A program made the translations under genes and the position numbers. Under the pieces are notes generated by a model, which had not been told where the DNA came from, made no database searches, and worked only from the letters and a program-made list of their open reading frames with translations. Of a stretch of DNA of 28,401 bases, positions 6,717 through 14,517 are shown in pieces. Within the stretch, counting starts at the first letter, position 1. Each line of letters opens with the position of its first letter. Source of the DNA: Bacillota bacterium (lineage in GTDB: Bacteria > Bacillota > Clostridia > Christensenellales > UMGS416); contig JAEYYW010000180.1 in NCBI GenBank assembly GCA_023428265.1, forward strand, positions 1 through 28,401, written 5' to 3'.

Positions 6717-8345
6717 ATGGACATTACCTTTCTGGGTGCCGCCCGCACCGTAACCGGTTCCTGCTATCTGGTGCAATCGGAGAAAGCGACGTTTCTGATC
6801 GACTGTGGCATGTTTCAGGGCCGGGCCAGCCTGCAGCGGGCCAACGAAGCCCCCTTTCCTTTTGATCTGGCGGCCCTTGATTTTGTGATCCTCTCGCACG
6901 CCCACATCGACCACAGCGGCCGCCTGCCCAAGCTCTGGCTGGATGGTTACCGCGGCCCCATTCACGCCACAAAAGCCACTGCCGATCTGTGCGGCGTGAT
7001 GCTGCCGGACAGCGGCCACATCCAGGAGATGGAGGCTGAATGGGAAAACCGTAAGCGCCAGCGGGCCGGGCGGGCAGAAACGATGCCGCTTTATACCCGG
7101 CAGGACGCATTGGAGACACTGAAGCTTTTCCAGCCGAAAAAGTATGACGAAACATTCCGCCCGGCACCGGGAGTCAGGGTGCGGTTTCGCGACGCCGGCC
7201 ACATCCTCGGATCATCGATTGTGGAGCTTTGGGTGGAGGAAGGCGGCAAGGAAACCAAGATCGTGTTTTCCGGCGACCTGGGTTATCAGGGCAAGCCGAT
7301 CCTGCGGGATCCGGCTGCCATTGACGGCGCCGATGTGCTGCTGCTGGAATCCACATATGGCGACAGGTTCCACGAGAGCTCAAGCGACAAAGCCGACCAC
7401 CTCATCAAGTTGATCAATGACACCGCCCGCCGGGGCGGCAATGTTGTGATCCCCGCGTTTGCCGTGGGCCGCACGCAAGAGCTGGTCTATGAACTCAACA
7501 AGCACCGGGAAAACCCGGCGCATGCCGGCGAGCCCTTCGCCACAATCCCCGTCTACATCGACAGCCCCCTGGCCGTTTCAGCCACCGAGATTTTCCGCCG
7601 CAACATGGACTGCTTCGACGAGGAAGCCCAGCGCTACATCGAAAGCGGCGACAACCCGCTGGATTTCCCGAACCTTCACTTCACCGCGAGCCTGGATGAG
7701 TCCAAGCGCCTGAACGAAGACCGCACCAGCAAGATCATCATCTCTGCCAGCGGCATGTGCGACGCCGGGCGCATCAAGCACCACCTGAAGCACAACCTGT
7801 GGCGCAGGGAGAGCACGGTGCTGTTTGTGGGTTATCAGGCCGAGGGCACGCTGGGCCGCAGGCTGACGGACGGCGCCAAGCATGTGAAGCTCTTCGGCGA
7901 GGAGATCCGCGTGAACGCCCGAATTGAAGAGATTGGGGGCTTTTCCGGCCATGCCGACCAAAACGGTCTGCTGCAATGGCTGGAGCTTTTCGGCACCAAG
8001 CCCGCCCGCGTGCTGCTGATACACGGCGAGGGCACGGGCCTGACCGGTCTTGCCGAAGCAATCCGCCAGCGGTTTGGCATTGACGCGGAGATCCCGGAGG
8101 CGGGAAGCACGCTGACCATCGGTAAAGGCACGCCTGATCACGCGGCAGCCGCCCAAGCCCACGACGCCTCCGCGAGCAAGCTTGCGGTGCTGGGGTTGAT
8201 GGACACTCTGCGGGAAGAGTTCAACGCCCGTTACAACGCGCTGAAAGACGAATTGATCATGGCAGCCGGTGACGAGGATGTGGAGCGCGTGGCGGCGAAA
8301 GTGCGGAAATACGGAGTTTATCTGAACCAATACGGCGGCAAATAG
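6717..8345 (+). CDS. Beta-CASP metallo-beta-lactamase-fold RNase-like hydrolase
   Basis: The 542-residue protein belongs to the MBL/beta-CASP group related to CPSF73/Ysh1 nucleases and probably cleaves RNA in the cytoplasm. Metal ligands are visible: HAHIDH (H61, H63, D65, H66), GHILGS (H162) and SGDLG (D187). The beta-CASP part follows, with DSPLAV, IISASGMCDAGRIKHH and FVGYQAEGTLGRRL, then FSGHAD with a further ligand. The last roughly 80 residues form a helical tail. A GAAGGAG box precedes the ATG. A TATAAC (6689-6694) could be the -10 but has no good -35. It is divergent from the T-box operon and ends at a terminator. Confidence 0.9.
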   Translation: MDITFLGAARTVTGSCYLVQSEKATFLIDCGMFQGRASLQRANEAPFPFDLAALDFVILSHAHIDHSGRLPKLWLDGYRGPIHATKATADLCGVMLPDSGHIQEMEAEWENRKRQRAGRAETMPLYTRQDALETLKLFQPKKYDETFRPAPGVRVRFRDAGHILGSSIVELWVEEGGKETKIVFSGDLGYQGKPILRDPAAIDGADVLLLESTYGDRFHESSSDKADHLIKLINDTARRGGNVVIPAFAVGRTQELVYELNKHRENPAHAGEPFATIPVYIDSPLAVSATEIFRRNMDCFDEEAQRYIESGDNPLDFPNLHFTASLDESKRLNEDRTSKIIISASGMCDAGRIKHHLKHNLWRRESTVLFVGYQAEGTLGRRLTDGAKHVKLFGEEIRVNARIEEIGGFSGHADQNGLLQWLELFGTKPARVLLIHGEGTGLTGLAEAIRQRFGIDAEIPEAGSTLTIGKGTPDHAAAAQAHDASASKLAVLGLMDTLREEFNARYNALKDELIMAAGDEDVERVAAKVRKYGVYLNQYGGK

Positions 8346-8376
8346 CCGCCAGGCAATGATTTGACCGGCAACCGAA

Positions 8377-8404
8377 AAGAAAGGCGAGAACCCCCGCCTT
8401 TCTT
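8377..8404. terminator. Bidirectional terminator
   Basis: AAGAAAGGCG (8377-8386) pairs perfectly with CGCCTTTCTT (8395-8404) around an 8-nt loop. It lies between two convergent genes, and the T-rich arm works on either strand. Confidence 0.8.
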
Positions 8405-8434
8405 CTGCTTAACATCCAATCTACGGATCTTCGG

Positions 8435-9193
8435 CTAGCACCCCAGCGACCGCAGGAAATCCAGGCTGAGCTTTGCCGCTTCCAGCGCAGTGCGCTGGGC
8501 GTCGTCATCCTGGTCCACAATAATCCAGCCTGCGCCGTTTTGCACAGCCTTCCGCACGATGGCGGCATAATCCAGAGTGCCGCCCATGCCAATCGGGCAG
8601 AACTCATAGCCGAGGTCCTCGTTGGGAAGATAATCCTTCAGGTGCACAGTGGTGTAACGGCCGGCATATTGATCCAGCCACAGCAGCGGGTCCTGCCCGC
8701 CGATGGCAAGCCAGCCGGTGTCGAACTGGGCGTTCAGGCCCGGCACGGCCTCCAGCAGGAGCGCCAGGCCGTTGCCGCCTTCGGCGTTCTGAAACTCAAA
8801 GTTGTGGTTGTGATACGCCAGGGCCAGACCTTCGGCCTTCAACGCTTCGGCGGCGGCGCGCACGGTCTCCACGGTTTGGGCAAACGCGGGCTTGTCATGG
8901 CGCTGGCTTTCCGAGAGAAAGCCCAGCGTCGCAAAGCCGCAGCCCAGCACCTTGCAGGTTTGGGACACGGCGGCCGGATCAGCCAGGTTGTCAAGACCAA
9001 CATGGTTGGAAACGGCCACGAGCCCGAGCCCGTCCAGCCAGCCGCGCACTTCGGCGGCTTCGTGGCCAAACAGCCCGCAAAACTCCACGCCGTCATAGCC
9101 CATCTCCGCGATGGCCCGCAGCGTGCCGTAAAGGTCCTGCGCGGCGTCAGCGCGGACCGTGTAAAGCTGGATTGCGTTTTTCACCTTTGTCAT
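8435..9193 (-). CDS. Sugar phosphate isomerase/epimerase-like TIM-barrel protein (copy 2)
   Basis: About 252 residues of the xylose-isomerase-like TIM-barrel family, which isomerises or epimerises sugars with a divalent metal. Family marks in order are IQLYTVR, MGYDGVEF, LAYHNHNFEF, FDTGWL and TVHLKDY. An upstream in-frame start exists, but ATG 9193 follows an AAGGAGG box and sits 10 nt after the stop of its paralogue, so the two are co-transcribed. The C-terminal metal-site motif usually written VEQD reads VDQD here (D227), a Glu-to-Asp change at a likely metal ligand. The substrate is unknown. Confidence 0.85.
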   Translation of the reverse strand: MTKVKNAIQLYTVRADAAQDLYGTLRAIAEMGYDGVEFCGLFGHEAAEVRGWLDGLGLVAVSNHVGLDNLADPAAVSQTCKVLGCGFATLGFLSESQRHDKPAFAQTVETVRAAAEALKAEGLALAYHNHNFEFQNAEGGNGLALLLEAVPGLNAQFDTGWLAIGGQDPLLWLDQYAGRYTTVHLKDYLPNEDLGYEFCPIGMGGTLDYAAIVRKAVQNGAGWIIVDQDDDAQRTALEAAKLSLDFLRSLGC

Positions 9194-9203
9194 GGGTGCC
9201 TCC

Positions 9204-10037
9204 TTAGTAACCAAGTGTGTTCAGATAGTCCCGGCTCATTCTTGCCGCTTCGAGCGATGGTCTCTGGCTGGAGCGGTCCTGCTCCACGACCACGTATTTG
9301 GCGCCTGCCTGCAGCGAGGCTTCCAGTATCGCCGGGATATCCTGCACGCCGTAGCCCACAGGCCGGAAATCAAAGCCGCCCTCTACCTGCTCCACAGCGC
9401 CGTCGTCTTTGCCGTCTTCACCGATCAGCGCGTAGAGTTTTTGAGGCTTGCCCAGGCCGGGCATCACAAAGTCCTTCAGGTGCACAATCGGGCAGCGGCT
9501 CGCGTATTGCGCAATGTATTGAGCAGGATCCACACCGGCCACCTTGACCCAGCAGGTGTCAATCTCCGCCGCAAGATCCGGCACATCCTCATAAAGCAGA
9601 TCCAGCGCGTAGCAGCCTGCCAGCTTCACAAACTCAAAGTCATGGTTGTGATAAAGCGGTTGGAAACCGGCTTTCTTCAAACCGGCGCAGACTTCCTTGA
9701 TCTGCCTCACCACCTGCGGCCAGGCGTCGGAACCGGGGCGGCGGGGCTCATCAAGCCAGGGCACTGCAATGTATTGGCAGCCCAGCGCGCCGAAGTCGGC
9801 GATCACACGGTCCAGATCATTGACGAGCAAATCAATCGGCACATGGGCCGATATGGCGGCAAGGCCAAGGCGGTCCAGCTCGGCGCGGATATCGCCCGCA
9901 GAGTGGCCGAAGAAATCGGCGGTGAACTCCACCAGGTCATATCCCATCTCCTTGACCTGCTTCAGCACGCCGAAGAAGTCTTTCTCAGCGGCGTCACGGA
10001 CGGTGTAAAGCTGCAAAGCAACGGGGAGCTTGCTCAT
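9204..10037 (-). CDS. Sugar phosphate isomerase/epimerase-like TIM-barrel protein (copy 1)
   Basis: 277 residues, clearly paralogous to the next gene along the whole length. Marks are LQLYTVR, MGYDLVEF, LYHNHDFEF, EIDTCWV, VHLKDF and VVVEQD (E252), with all expected metal-site residues present. It has about 20 extra residues after the HLKDF motif compared with copy 2. A GGAGG box precedes the ATG and an extended -10 promoter lies close upstream. The pair looks like an old tandem duplication. The substrate is unknown; inosose, ketose and hydroxypyruvate enzymes share this fold. Confidence 0.87.
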   Translation of the reverse strand: MSKLPVALQLYTVRDAAEKDFFGVLKQVKEMGYDLVEFTADFFGHSAGDIRAELDRLGLAAISAHVPIDLLVNDLDRVIADFGALGCQYIAVPWLDEPRRPGSDAWPQVVRQIKEVCAGLKKAGFQPLYHNHDFEFVKLAGCYALDLLYEDVPDLAAEIDTCWVKVAGVDPAQYIAQYASRCPIVHLKDFVMPGLGKPQKLYALIGEDGKDDGAVEQVEGGFDFRPVGYGVQDIPAILEASLQAGAKYVVVEQDRSSQRPSLEAARMSRDYLNTLGY

Positions 10038-10065
10038 GGCGTTCCTCCTGATTGGTTTCGCCGTT

Positions 10066-10074
10066 ATTATACCA
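10066..10074 (-). promoter_or_regulatory. Extended -10 promoter of the isomerase pair
   Basis: Minus-strand TGGTATAAT with no good -35, identical to the element ahead of ruvC. It lies about 30 nt upstream of the copy 1 start. Confidence 0.6.
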
Positions 10075-10135
10075 AGGCTGCCGCCTTTTTCCTATAGTGA
10101 GCAGGGCGGGAAACGCTCCCCTCCCCCAGATATCA

Positions 10136-10999
10136 TCACCATTTGATACGGTTTTTGCCTTCGAATTTAGCATGATAAAGGTTGGAGTCTGCCAGATAAA
10201 CCAGCTCCTCCATTGTGAGTTCACCGCCGGATTGGGCGATGCCGGCGCTCATCGTCACCGAAAAGGCCCGGCCATAAGCCTCGAAACAATGATCCTGCAC
10301 CGTGTTTTTGATTTCGGCTGCGATTTCGGCAGCCTCCTCCACGCTGGCGCGGGGCAGACCGATGACAAACTCGTCACCGCCATACCGCCCGGCAATGCCT
10401 CTCTTGCCAGCCTTATCACGGATCACGGAGGCAACATATTCGAGCACGCGGTCACCAGCCTGATGGCCGTGGGTGTCGTTCACGTCTTTGAAGTTGTCAA
10501 TGTCCATCATCAGCATGACCAGCGGCGCTTCAGGGCTCACTGCCTTAAATTCCTGCGCAAGCAGCTGGAAGGCGTATTGGCGGTTGAAAAGCTTGCTCAG
10601 ACCGTCGTGACGGGCCATGTCCTTCAGGCTTTGGCCTTCCACCTTTTCGGTAATGTCCATACAGCTGCCGATGAAACCGAGAAACTCTCCCTGCTCATCA
10701 TAGAAGGGCACGCCCCGGTCGTTGAGCCACCGGTATTGGCCGTCGTGCCGGAGCAGCCTGTAATTGATTGAAAATGGCTCCCGGCGGTTGAAATGGTCCA
10801 GGTATTGCTGCACACAGTCGGCGTAATCTTCCGGGTGCACGCCGGCAGCCCAGCCGAAGCCCAGCTCCTGCTCCAGCGTGCGGCCGGTGAACCGGAGCCA
10901 TGTCTGATTGAAATAATCGCACTCGGTGGTCGTGTTTGCCCGCCAGATCATATTGGGGGACGATTCCACGATCAGCTTGTATTGGTTGAGATCCAGCAT
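10136..10999 (-). CDS. PAS-GGDEF diguanylate cyclase
   Basis: The 287-residue protein has an N-terminal PAS domain (about 8-118), with FNQTWLRFTGR and a C-terminal LGFIGSCMDITE block, followed by a GGDEF domain (about 125-287). The active-site signature RYGGDEF (GGDEF at 207-211) is intact, so it should make c-di-GMP from GTP. The usual inhibitory RxxD site just before it is absent (GKRG instead), so product inhibition at that site is unlikely. No membrane segment is seen, so it is a cytoplasmic sensor. An AGGAGG box precedes the ATG at 10999. It is a single gene, divergent from the SDR gene. Confidence 0.92.
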   Translation of the reverse strand: MLDLNQYKLIVESSPNMIWRANTTTECDYFNQTWLRFTGRTLEQELGFGWAAGVHPEDYADCVQQYLDHFNRREPFSINYRLLRHDGQYRWLNDRGVPFYDEQGEFLGFIGSCMDITEKVEGQSLKDMARHDGLSKLFNRQYAFQLLAQEFKAVSPEAPLVMLMMDIDNFKDVNDTHGHQAGDRVLEYVASVIRDKAGKRGIAGRYGGDEFVIGLPRASVEEAAEIAAEIKNTVQDHCFEAYGRAFSVTMSAGIAQSGGELTMEELVYLADSNLYHAKFEGKNRIKW

Positions 11000-11134
11000 G
11001 CGGAACGCCTCCTGTTATCAGCCGCACGCAGCAAAGGTGCTGCTTGCGTCATGTTTCACTTTAGCATGAGTCCAACTCATCGTTTCACAAATACTATCCG
11101 GCTGCGCCGCGGGCCGTCTGTGCCGGCTCTCACA

Positions 11135-11163
11135 TTGCATGGTCAGGCTCCGTCGGGTATGAT
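11135..11163 (+). promoter_or_regulatory. Candidate promoter of the SDR gene
   Basis: TTGCAT (11135-11140), 17 nt, then TATGAT (11158-11163). The expected start would leave only about 11 nt before the ATG and cut close to the ribosome binding site, so the assignment is tentative. Confidence 0.4.
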
Positions 11164-11180
11164 GGTGGAGAGGTGATCCC

Positions 11181-11930
11181 ATGGATTTCAATCATAACGG
11201 AAAAGTGGCGCTGGTCACCGGCGGCGCCGGTGGCATAGGCCGGGAAATCGCGCGGCAATACGCACTGGCCGGAGCGGCTGTGGCGATCGTGGACATCGAC
11301 GGGGAAGCCGGGATGGCTTGCCAGGCAGAGCTGACCGCAACCGGCGCCCAGGCGATGATGATCCGTGCAGACATTTCCCGCCCGTCAGATTGTGAGTCAG
11401 CGGTGGCGCAGGCAGTGTCCCGCTTTGGCAGGATCGACGTGCTGATCAACTGCGCCGGTCTGGGGCGAAGCGCCCACCCCAGGGAGTTGGCGGTGGACGA
11501 CTGGGACTATGTACTGAACGTAAACCTGCGGGCGGCGTTTCTGTTTTCCCGCCTGGCTTCCGCCCACATGAAGGCTGCCGGTGGCGGCGCCATCGTCAAC
11601 ATCGCCAGCACCCGCGCGCTGATGTCCGAGCCGGACACAGAGGCCTATGCCGCCAGCAAGGGCGGTCTGCTGGCCCTCACCCACGCGTTAGCCGCAAGCC
11701 TTGCGCCGGACCGCATCCGCGTCAACTGCGTGAGCCCCGGCTGGATCTGCACCGAGGGCTATGACAGCCTGACTGAGGCTGATCACAGCCAGCATTTCTC
11801 CGGCAGGGTGGGCACACCGTTGGACATTGCCAGGGCATGCCTCTATCTCACGATGGACGGAAACGAGTTTCTGAACGGACAGAACATTGTGATTGACGGC
11901 GGGATGACGAAGAAGATGATCTATTGTTGA
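11181..11930 (+). CDS. Short-chain dehydrogenase/reductase (SDR)
   Basis: A 249-residue classical SDR that oxidises or reduces an alcohol/ketone with a nicotinamide cofactor. The cofactor motif TGGAGGIG is at 13-20, NCAG at 90-93, the catalytic serine at S143, and Y156/K160 form YxxxK. An aspartate after the second strand (VDID, D38) favours NAD(H) over NADP(H). The C-terminal NGQNIVIDGGM is typical of glucose-dehydrogenase or 3-oxoacyl-reductase-like members. The substrate cannot be read from sequence. A GAGAGGTGAT box precedes the ATG. Its last 10 nt overlap the convergent TrmH-family gene. Confidence 0.9.
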   Translation: MDFNHNGKVALVTGGAGGIGREIARQYALAGAAVAIVDIDGEAGMACQAELTATGAQAMMIRADISRPSDCESAVAQAVSRFGRIDVLINCAGLGRSAHPRELAVDDWDYVLNVNLRAAFLFSRLASAHMKAAGGGAIVNIASTRALMSEPDTEAYAASKGGLLALTHALAASLAPDRIRVNCVSPGWICTEGYDSLTEADHSQHFSGRVGTPLDIARACLYLTMDGNEFLNGQNIVIDGGMTKKMIYC

Positions 11931-12781
11931 AAACCGAAACCGTGGCTGGCAAACCCCCGGTTCCTCCCCACCTCATACAGCAATATTCCCCCGGCCACGG
12001 CCACGTTGAGCGAATCCACCCGGCCCAGCATCGGGATGCTCACAGCCACATGGGGCCTTTCAAACCACGCCCCGCTCACGCCGTATTTCTCATGGCCCAG
12101 CACCACGGCGGCCTTCTGGGCATAGCCCACGTCGCAGTAGCGCACCGATGACTCCGCTTTGCCCAGATAAACGGTGTAACCGCCGGCAGCCAGATAATCC
12201 ATGCACTCCGCTGCCTCCGCCTCCACCACCGGCAGCGTGAGCAGCGTGAGCAGGCTGGCGCGAACCGCCACGCGGTTATTCAAGCCTGTGCGTTTGTTGC
12301 AGATAATCACGGCGGCGGCGCCGGCGCCCTCGGCCGTGCGGATCAGTGTGCCCAGATTGCCCGGGTTCTCAAGGCCGTCCAGCACCAAAACGGTGGACGG
12401 CTCCCCCTGCGGGATGTCACTGAGTCTCCATTGCGGCAGTTTCAGCAGGGAGACCACACCGCGGTCTCCCTTTTCATCGCTCAAACGGTCCAGCACCTTT
12501 TCCGACACAAGGCAGATTGCGGCGCTGCGGGCAACCATCGCCTCCACCGAGCGCACCCATTGGTCCTGATAAACCAGCTCCGGGCAAACAAAAAGCGCCT
12601 CGATTTCAGCGCCATATTCCACCGCCTGGCTGTTGAGCCACAGGCCCTCGGCCAGAAACAGGCCCTTTGCGCCGCCCTTGGCCGCCTCCAGCGCTTTTTG
12701 CACCGCCTCGTGCTTGATCCCGGCCTCCCAGGCCTGCTTGCCTTGGGCGGCGGCGATTCTCTTGAGTTGCTCTGCGGTCAT
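11921..12781 (-). CDS. TrmH/SpoU-family RNA 2'-O-methyltransferase
   Basis: About 286 residues with an N-terminal substrate-binding part containing LFLAEGLW and a C-terminal SPOUT knot. The three SpoU motifs are visible: LDGLENPGNLGTLIRTAEG, AVVLGHEKYGVS and IPMLGRVDSLNVAVAGGILL. It methylates a ribose in tRNA or rRNA; the target is unknown. ATG 12781 follows GGAGAAG at a good distance, better than a TTG at 12799. A consensus promoter lies just upstream. The 3' end overlaps the SDR gene by 10 nt, tail to tail. Confidence 0.92.
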   Translation of the reverse strand: MTAEQLKRIAAAQGKQAWEAGIKHEAVQKALEAAKGGAKGLFLAEGLWLNSQAVEYGAEIEALFVCPELVYQDQWVRSVEAMVARSAAICLVSEKVLDRLSDEKGDRGVVSLLKLPQWRLSDIPQGEPSTVLVLDGLENPGNLGTLIRTAEGAGAAAVIICNKRTGLNNRVAVRASLLTLLTLPVVEAEAAECMDYLAAGGYTVYLGKAESSVRYCDVGYAQKAAVVLGHEKYGVSGAWFERPHVAVSIPMLGRVDSLNVAVAGGILLYEVGRNRGFASHGFGFQQ

Positions 12782-12810
12782 GATTGACTTCTCCGGCAAA
12801 TGATGGTTCC

Positions 12811-12839
12811 ATTATAAAAAGGGGCTCATGCGCTGTCAA
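12811..12839 (-). promoter_or_regulatory. Consensus promoter of the TrmH-family gene
   Basis: Minus-strand TTGACA (12834-12839), 17 nt, then TATAAT (12811-12816): a perfect match to the sigma-A consensus. Confidence 0.9.
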
Positions 12840-12870
12840 ACTAAGGATTGCCCCGGATGGGAGACACAGG

Positions 12871-13758
12871 ATGAAAAGATTGCAGGCGGAGTTGGCATTG
12901 GATCATAAGGCTTTGCTGGGCGAGGGCTCTCTGTGGGACGACCGGGAGGGCAGGCTCCTGTGGGTGGATATTCCTGCGGGTGAGATTCATGCGTTCAACC
13001 CGGTATCCGGGCAGGACGAGCTGCGATACAAGGCAAACGGCCCGGTGGGCACTGTGGTGCAGCGGCAAAATGGCGACCTGCTGGCTGCCACGGGCATGGG
13101 GCTGCTCTTTGTGGACGAACACACCGGCGAATCCCGGCTTGTGTGCCACCCGGAGCAGGACAAACCGAACAACCGCTACAACGACGGCAAATGCGGCCCC
13201 GACGGCCGATTCTGGGTCGGGTCAATGGCATCCGGGCCCATCCTGCAGGGGCAGGGCAGCCTCTACCGGCTGGATGCCGACTTGCGCTGCGATACAATTC
13301 TGGAGGGTGTCACCATCTCAAACGGCATTGCCTGGAGCCCTGATGGCCGCACGATGTATTACACCGACACCCAAACCGGCGAGATCTGGGCATATGAGTA
13401 TGACTTATCCACCGGCGAAATCGCCAACCGCCGCACGGTGGTGAAGATTGCCCCCGGAGAGGGCGGCCCCGACGGCTTCACCGTGGATGCAGAGGGCATG
13501 CTCTGGGTAGCCCAGTGGGGCGGCTGGCAGGTGGGGCGCTATGACCCCGAAACCGGAGAAAAGATTGCTCAGATTGACGTGCCCGCTGCCCAGGTGTCCA
13601 GCTGTGCCTTTGGCGGTGAGAAGCTTGATACGCTCTTTATCACAACAGCCAGCGTGGGCTTGAGCGAGGCGAACGGCGCAAACCAGCCGCTGGCAGGGTG
13701 CCTTTTCCATGCGGACGCCGGGGTGTCCGGCATGAAGGCCTGTCGTTTCTCCGGCTGA
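12871..13758 (+). CDS. SMP-30/gluconolactonase-family protein
   Basis: About 295 residues of the six-bladed propeller SMP-30/LRE family, which hydrolyses sugar lactones with a metal. Expected metal-site regions are present: LLGEGSLWDD near the N-terminus, NRYNDGKCGPDGRFWVGSM in the middle, and SNGIAWSPDGRTMYYTDT with its Asn and Asp. The longer open frame starts at 12784, but ATG 12871 follows GGGAG and gives the standard N-terminus. A nearby SDR gene could supply a lactone, but the two are separated by a gene on the other strand. No clear promoter was seen. Confidence 0.88.
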   Translation: MKRLQAELALDHKALLGEGSLWDDREGRLLWVDIPAGEIHAFNPVSGQDELRYKANGPVGTVVQRQNGDLLAATGMGLLFVDEHTGESRLVCHPEQDKPNNRYNDGKCGPDGRFWVGSMASGPILQGQGSLYRLDADLRCDTILEGVTISNGIAWSPDGRTMYYTDTQTGEIWAYEYDLSTGEIANRRTVVKIAPGEGGPDGFTVDAEGMLWVAQWGGWQVGRYDPETGEKIAQIDVPAAQVSSCAFGGEKLDTLFITTASVGLSEANGANQPLAGCLFHADAGVSGMKACRFSG

Positions 13759-13948
13759 AATATTGCCGCAATTCTGCACCATCTCTGCCACAAGTCATCC
13801 TTGCCAGAAATGCAAGGATGATGTAATATTTGAATTAACAATTCTTACCATTTTCGTCGGGTTAACCACGCTTCCCATAAAGCGAGGCTGAAAACAGAGC
13901 GCCCGTCTCCAGAACAAACGGAGCAATACAAATGAAAGGGCGATCAAT
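13759..13948 (+). other. Intergenic leader ahead of the GYWKNH gene
   Basis: 190 nt, A+T-rich in its first half. It contains a perfect inverted repeat (listed separately), the short palindromic element GAATTAACAATTC, and the palindrome GGTTAACC. The second half could fold into small hairpins. No -35/-10 pair convinced me, and no known riboswitch class was recognised. Confidence 0.5.
13795..13821 (+). repeat. Perfect 10-bp inverted repeat after the SMP-30 gene
   Basis: TCATCCTTGC (13795-13804) and GCAAGGATGA (13812-13821) around a 7-nt loop. No T-run follows, so it is not a standard terminator. It may be an mRNA 3' stem or a protein-binding site. Confidence 0.7.
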
Positions 13949-14428
13949 ATGAAGAAACTTATAACAATGCTGCTGGCGGCCCTGCTGCTGGTATCCTGGG
14001 GCGGCACCGCGGCGGCCTATGTGGGGGACGAAACTTCACAGGGCACCTACACAATCGGTTATTGGAAAAACCACCCCGGCGCCATGGCAGACCTGTTGCC
14101 CATCCGGCTGGGAGCCTCCGGCGGTGAAAAAAGCGTCATGGTTACCACAACCTCTCAGGCAGTCAGTTTCCTGAAAATGACCGGCGGCGCGTCTAACGGC
14201 ATTGTGAAGCTCTATGCCCAGCTGCTGGCAGCCAAGCTCAACAATGCCAACGGTGCCGATAAATCGGCGGTTGCGGCTGTGATCAGCGCGGCAGACAGCT
14301 TCCTGGCAAGCCACAACGCCGCAAATTGGGCCTCGTTGTCTTCGGCAGACAAAAGCAAAGTGCTCTCCTGGATGACCACGCTGGACCGCTACAACAACGG
14401 GATAATCGGTCCGGGGCACGCGGACTGA
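13949..14428 (+). CDS. Small secreted protein with GYWKNHPGA motif
   Basis: 159 residues. Residues 1 to about 23 form a signal peptide (MKK, a hydrophobic core, then TAAAY). The mature part starts with YTIGYWKNHPGAM and ends with LDRYNNGIIGPGHAD. Between them are AQLLAAKLNNANGAD and AADSFLASH. I recognise this pattern from a widespread group of exported bacterial and archaeal proteins of unknown function. The members I know end in GPGHC, whereas this one has Ala in place of that Cys. No membrane anchor is visible, so it is probably released or wall-associated. GAAAGGG is a possible ribosome binding site. A strong terminator follows. Confidence 0.75.
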   Translation: MKKLITMLLAALLLVSWGGTAAAYVGDETSQGTYTIGYWKNHPGAMADLLPIRLGASGGEKSVMVTTTSQAVSFLKMTGGASNGIVKLYAQLLAAKLNNANGADKSAVAAVISAADSFLASHNAANWASLSSADKSKVLSWMTTLDRYNNGIIGPGHAD

Positions 14429-14481
14429 TCCGCCAACGATGCCGCAAATACGATGGGGTACTGAAGCGCCCGCATCGGCAC

Positions 14482-14517
14482 AAAGGGGGTTGCCCACCGG
14501 GGCACCCCCTTTTTTTA
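14482..14517. terminator. Strong terminator between convergent genes
   Basis: AAAGGGGG pairs with CCCCCTTT and TGCCC with GGGCA (one bulged T), followed by seven T on the + strand. The stop codon of the minus-strand M16 gene lies within the T-run. Confidence 0.9.

Noticed and set aside
8435..10037. Tandem isomerases as an assembly duplication
   Set aside because: The two copies are clearly diverged in protein sequence and length, so they are true paralogues.
9192..10097. 301-codon open frame on the + strand
   Set aside because: Antisense to the isomerase copy 1 gene; no domain, shadow composition.
10052..10771. 239-codon open frame on the + strand
   Set aside because: Antisense to the diguanylate cyclase gene, which has intact PAS and GGDEF motifs.
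13759..13948. Possible c-di-GMP or other riboswitch ahead of the GYWKNH gene
   Set aside because: Palindromic and A-rich pieces were suggestive, but the conserved cores of known riboswitch classes were not found.
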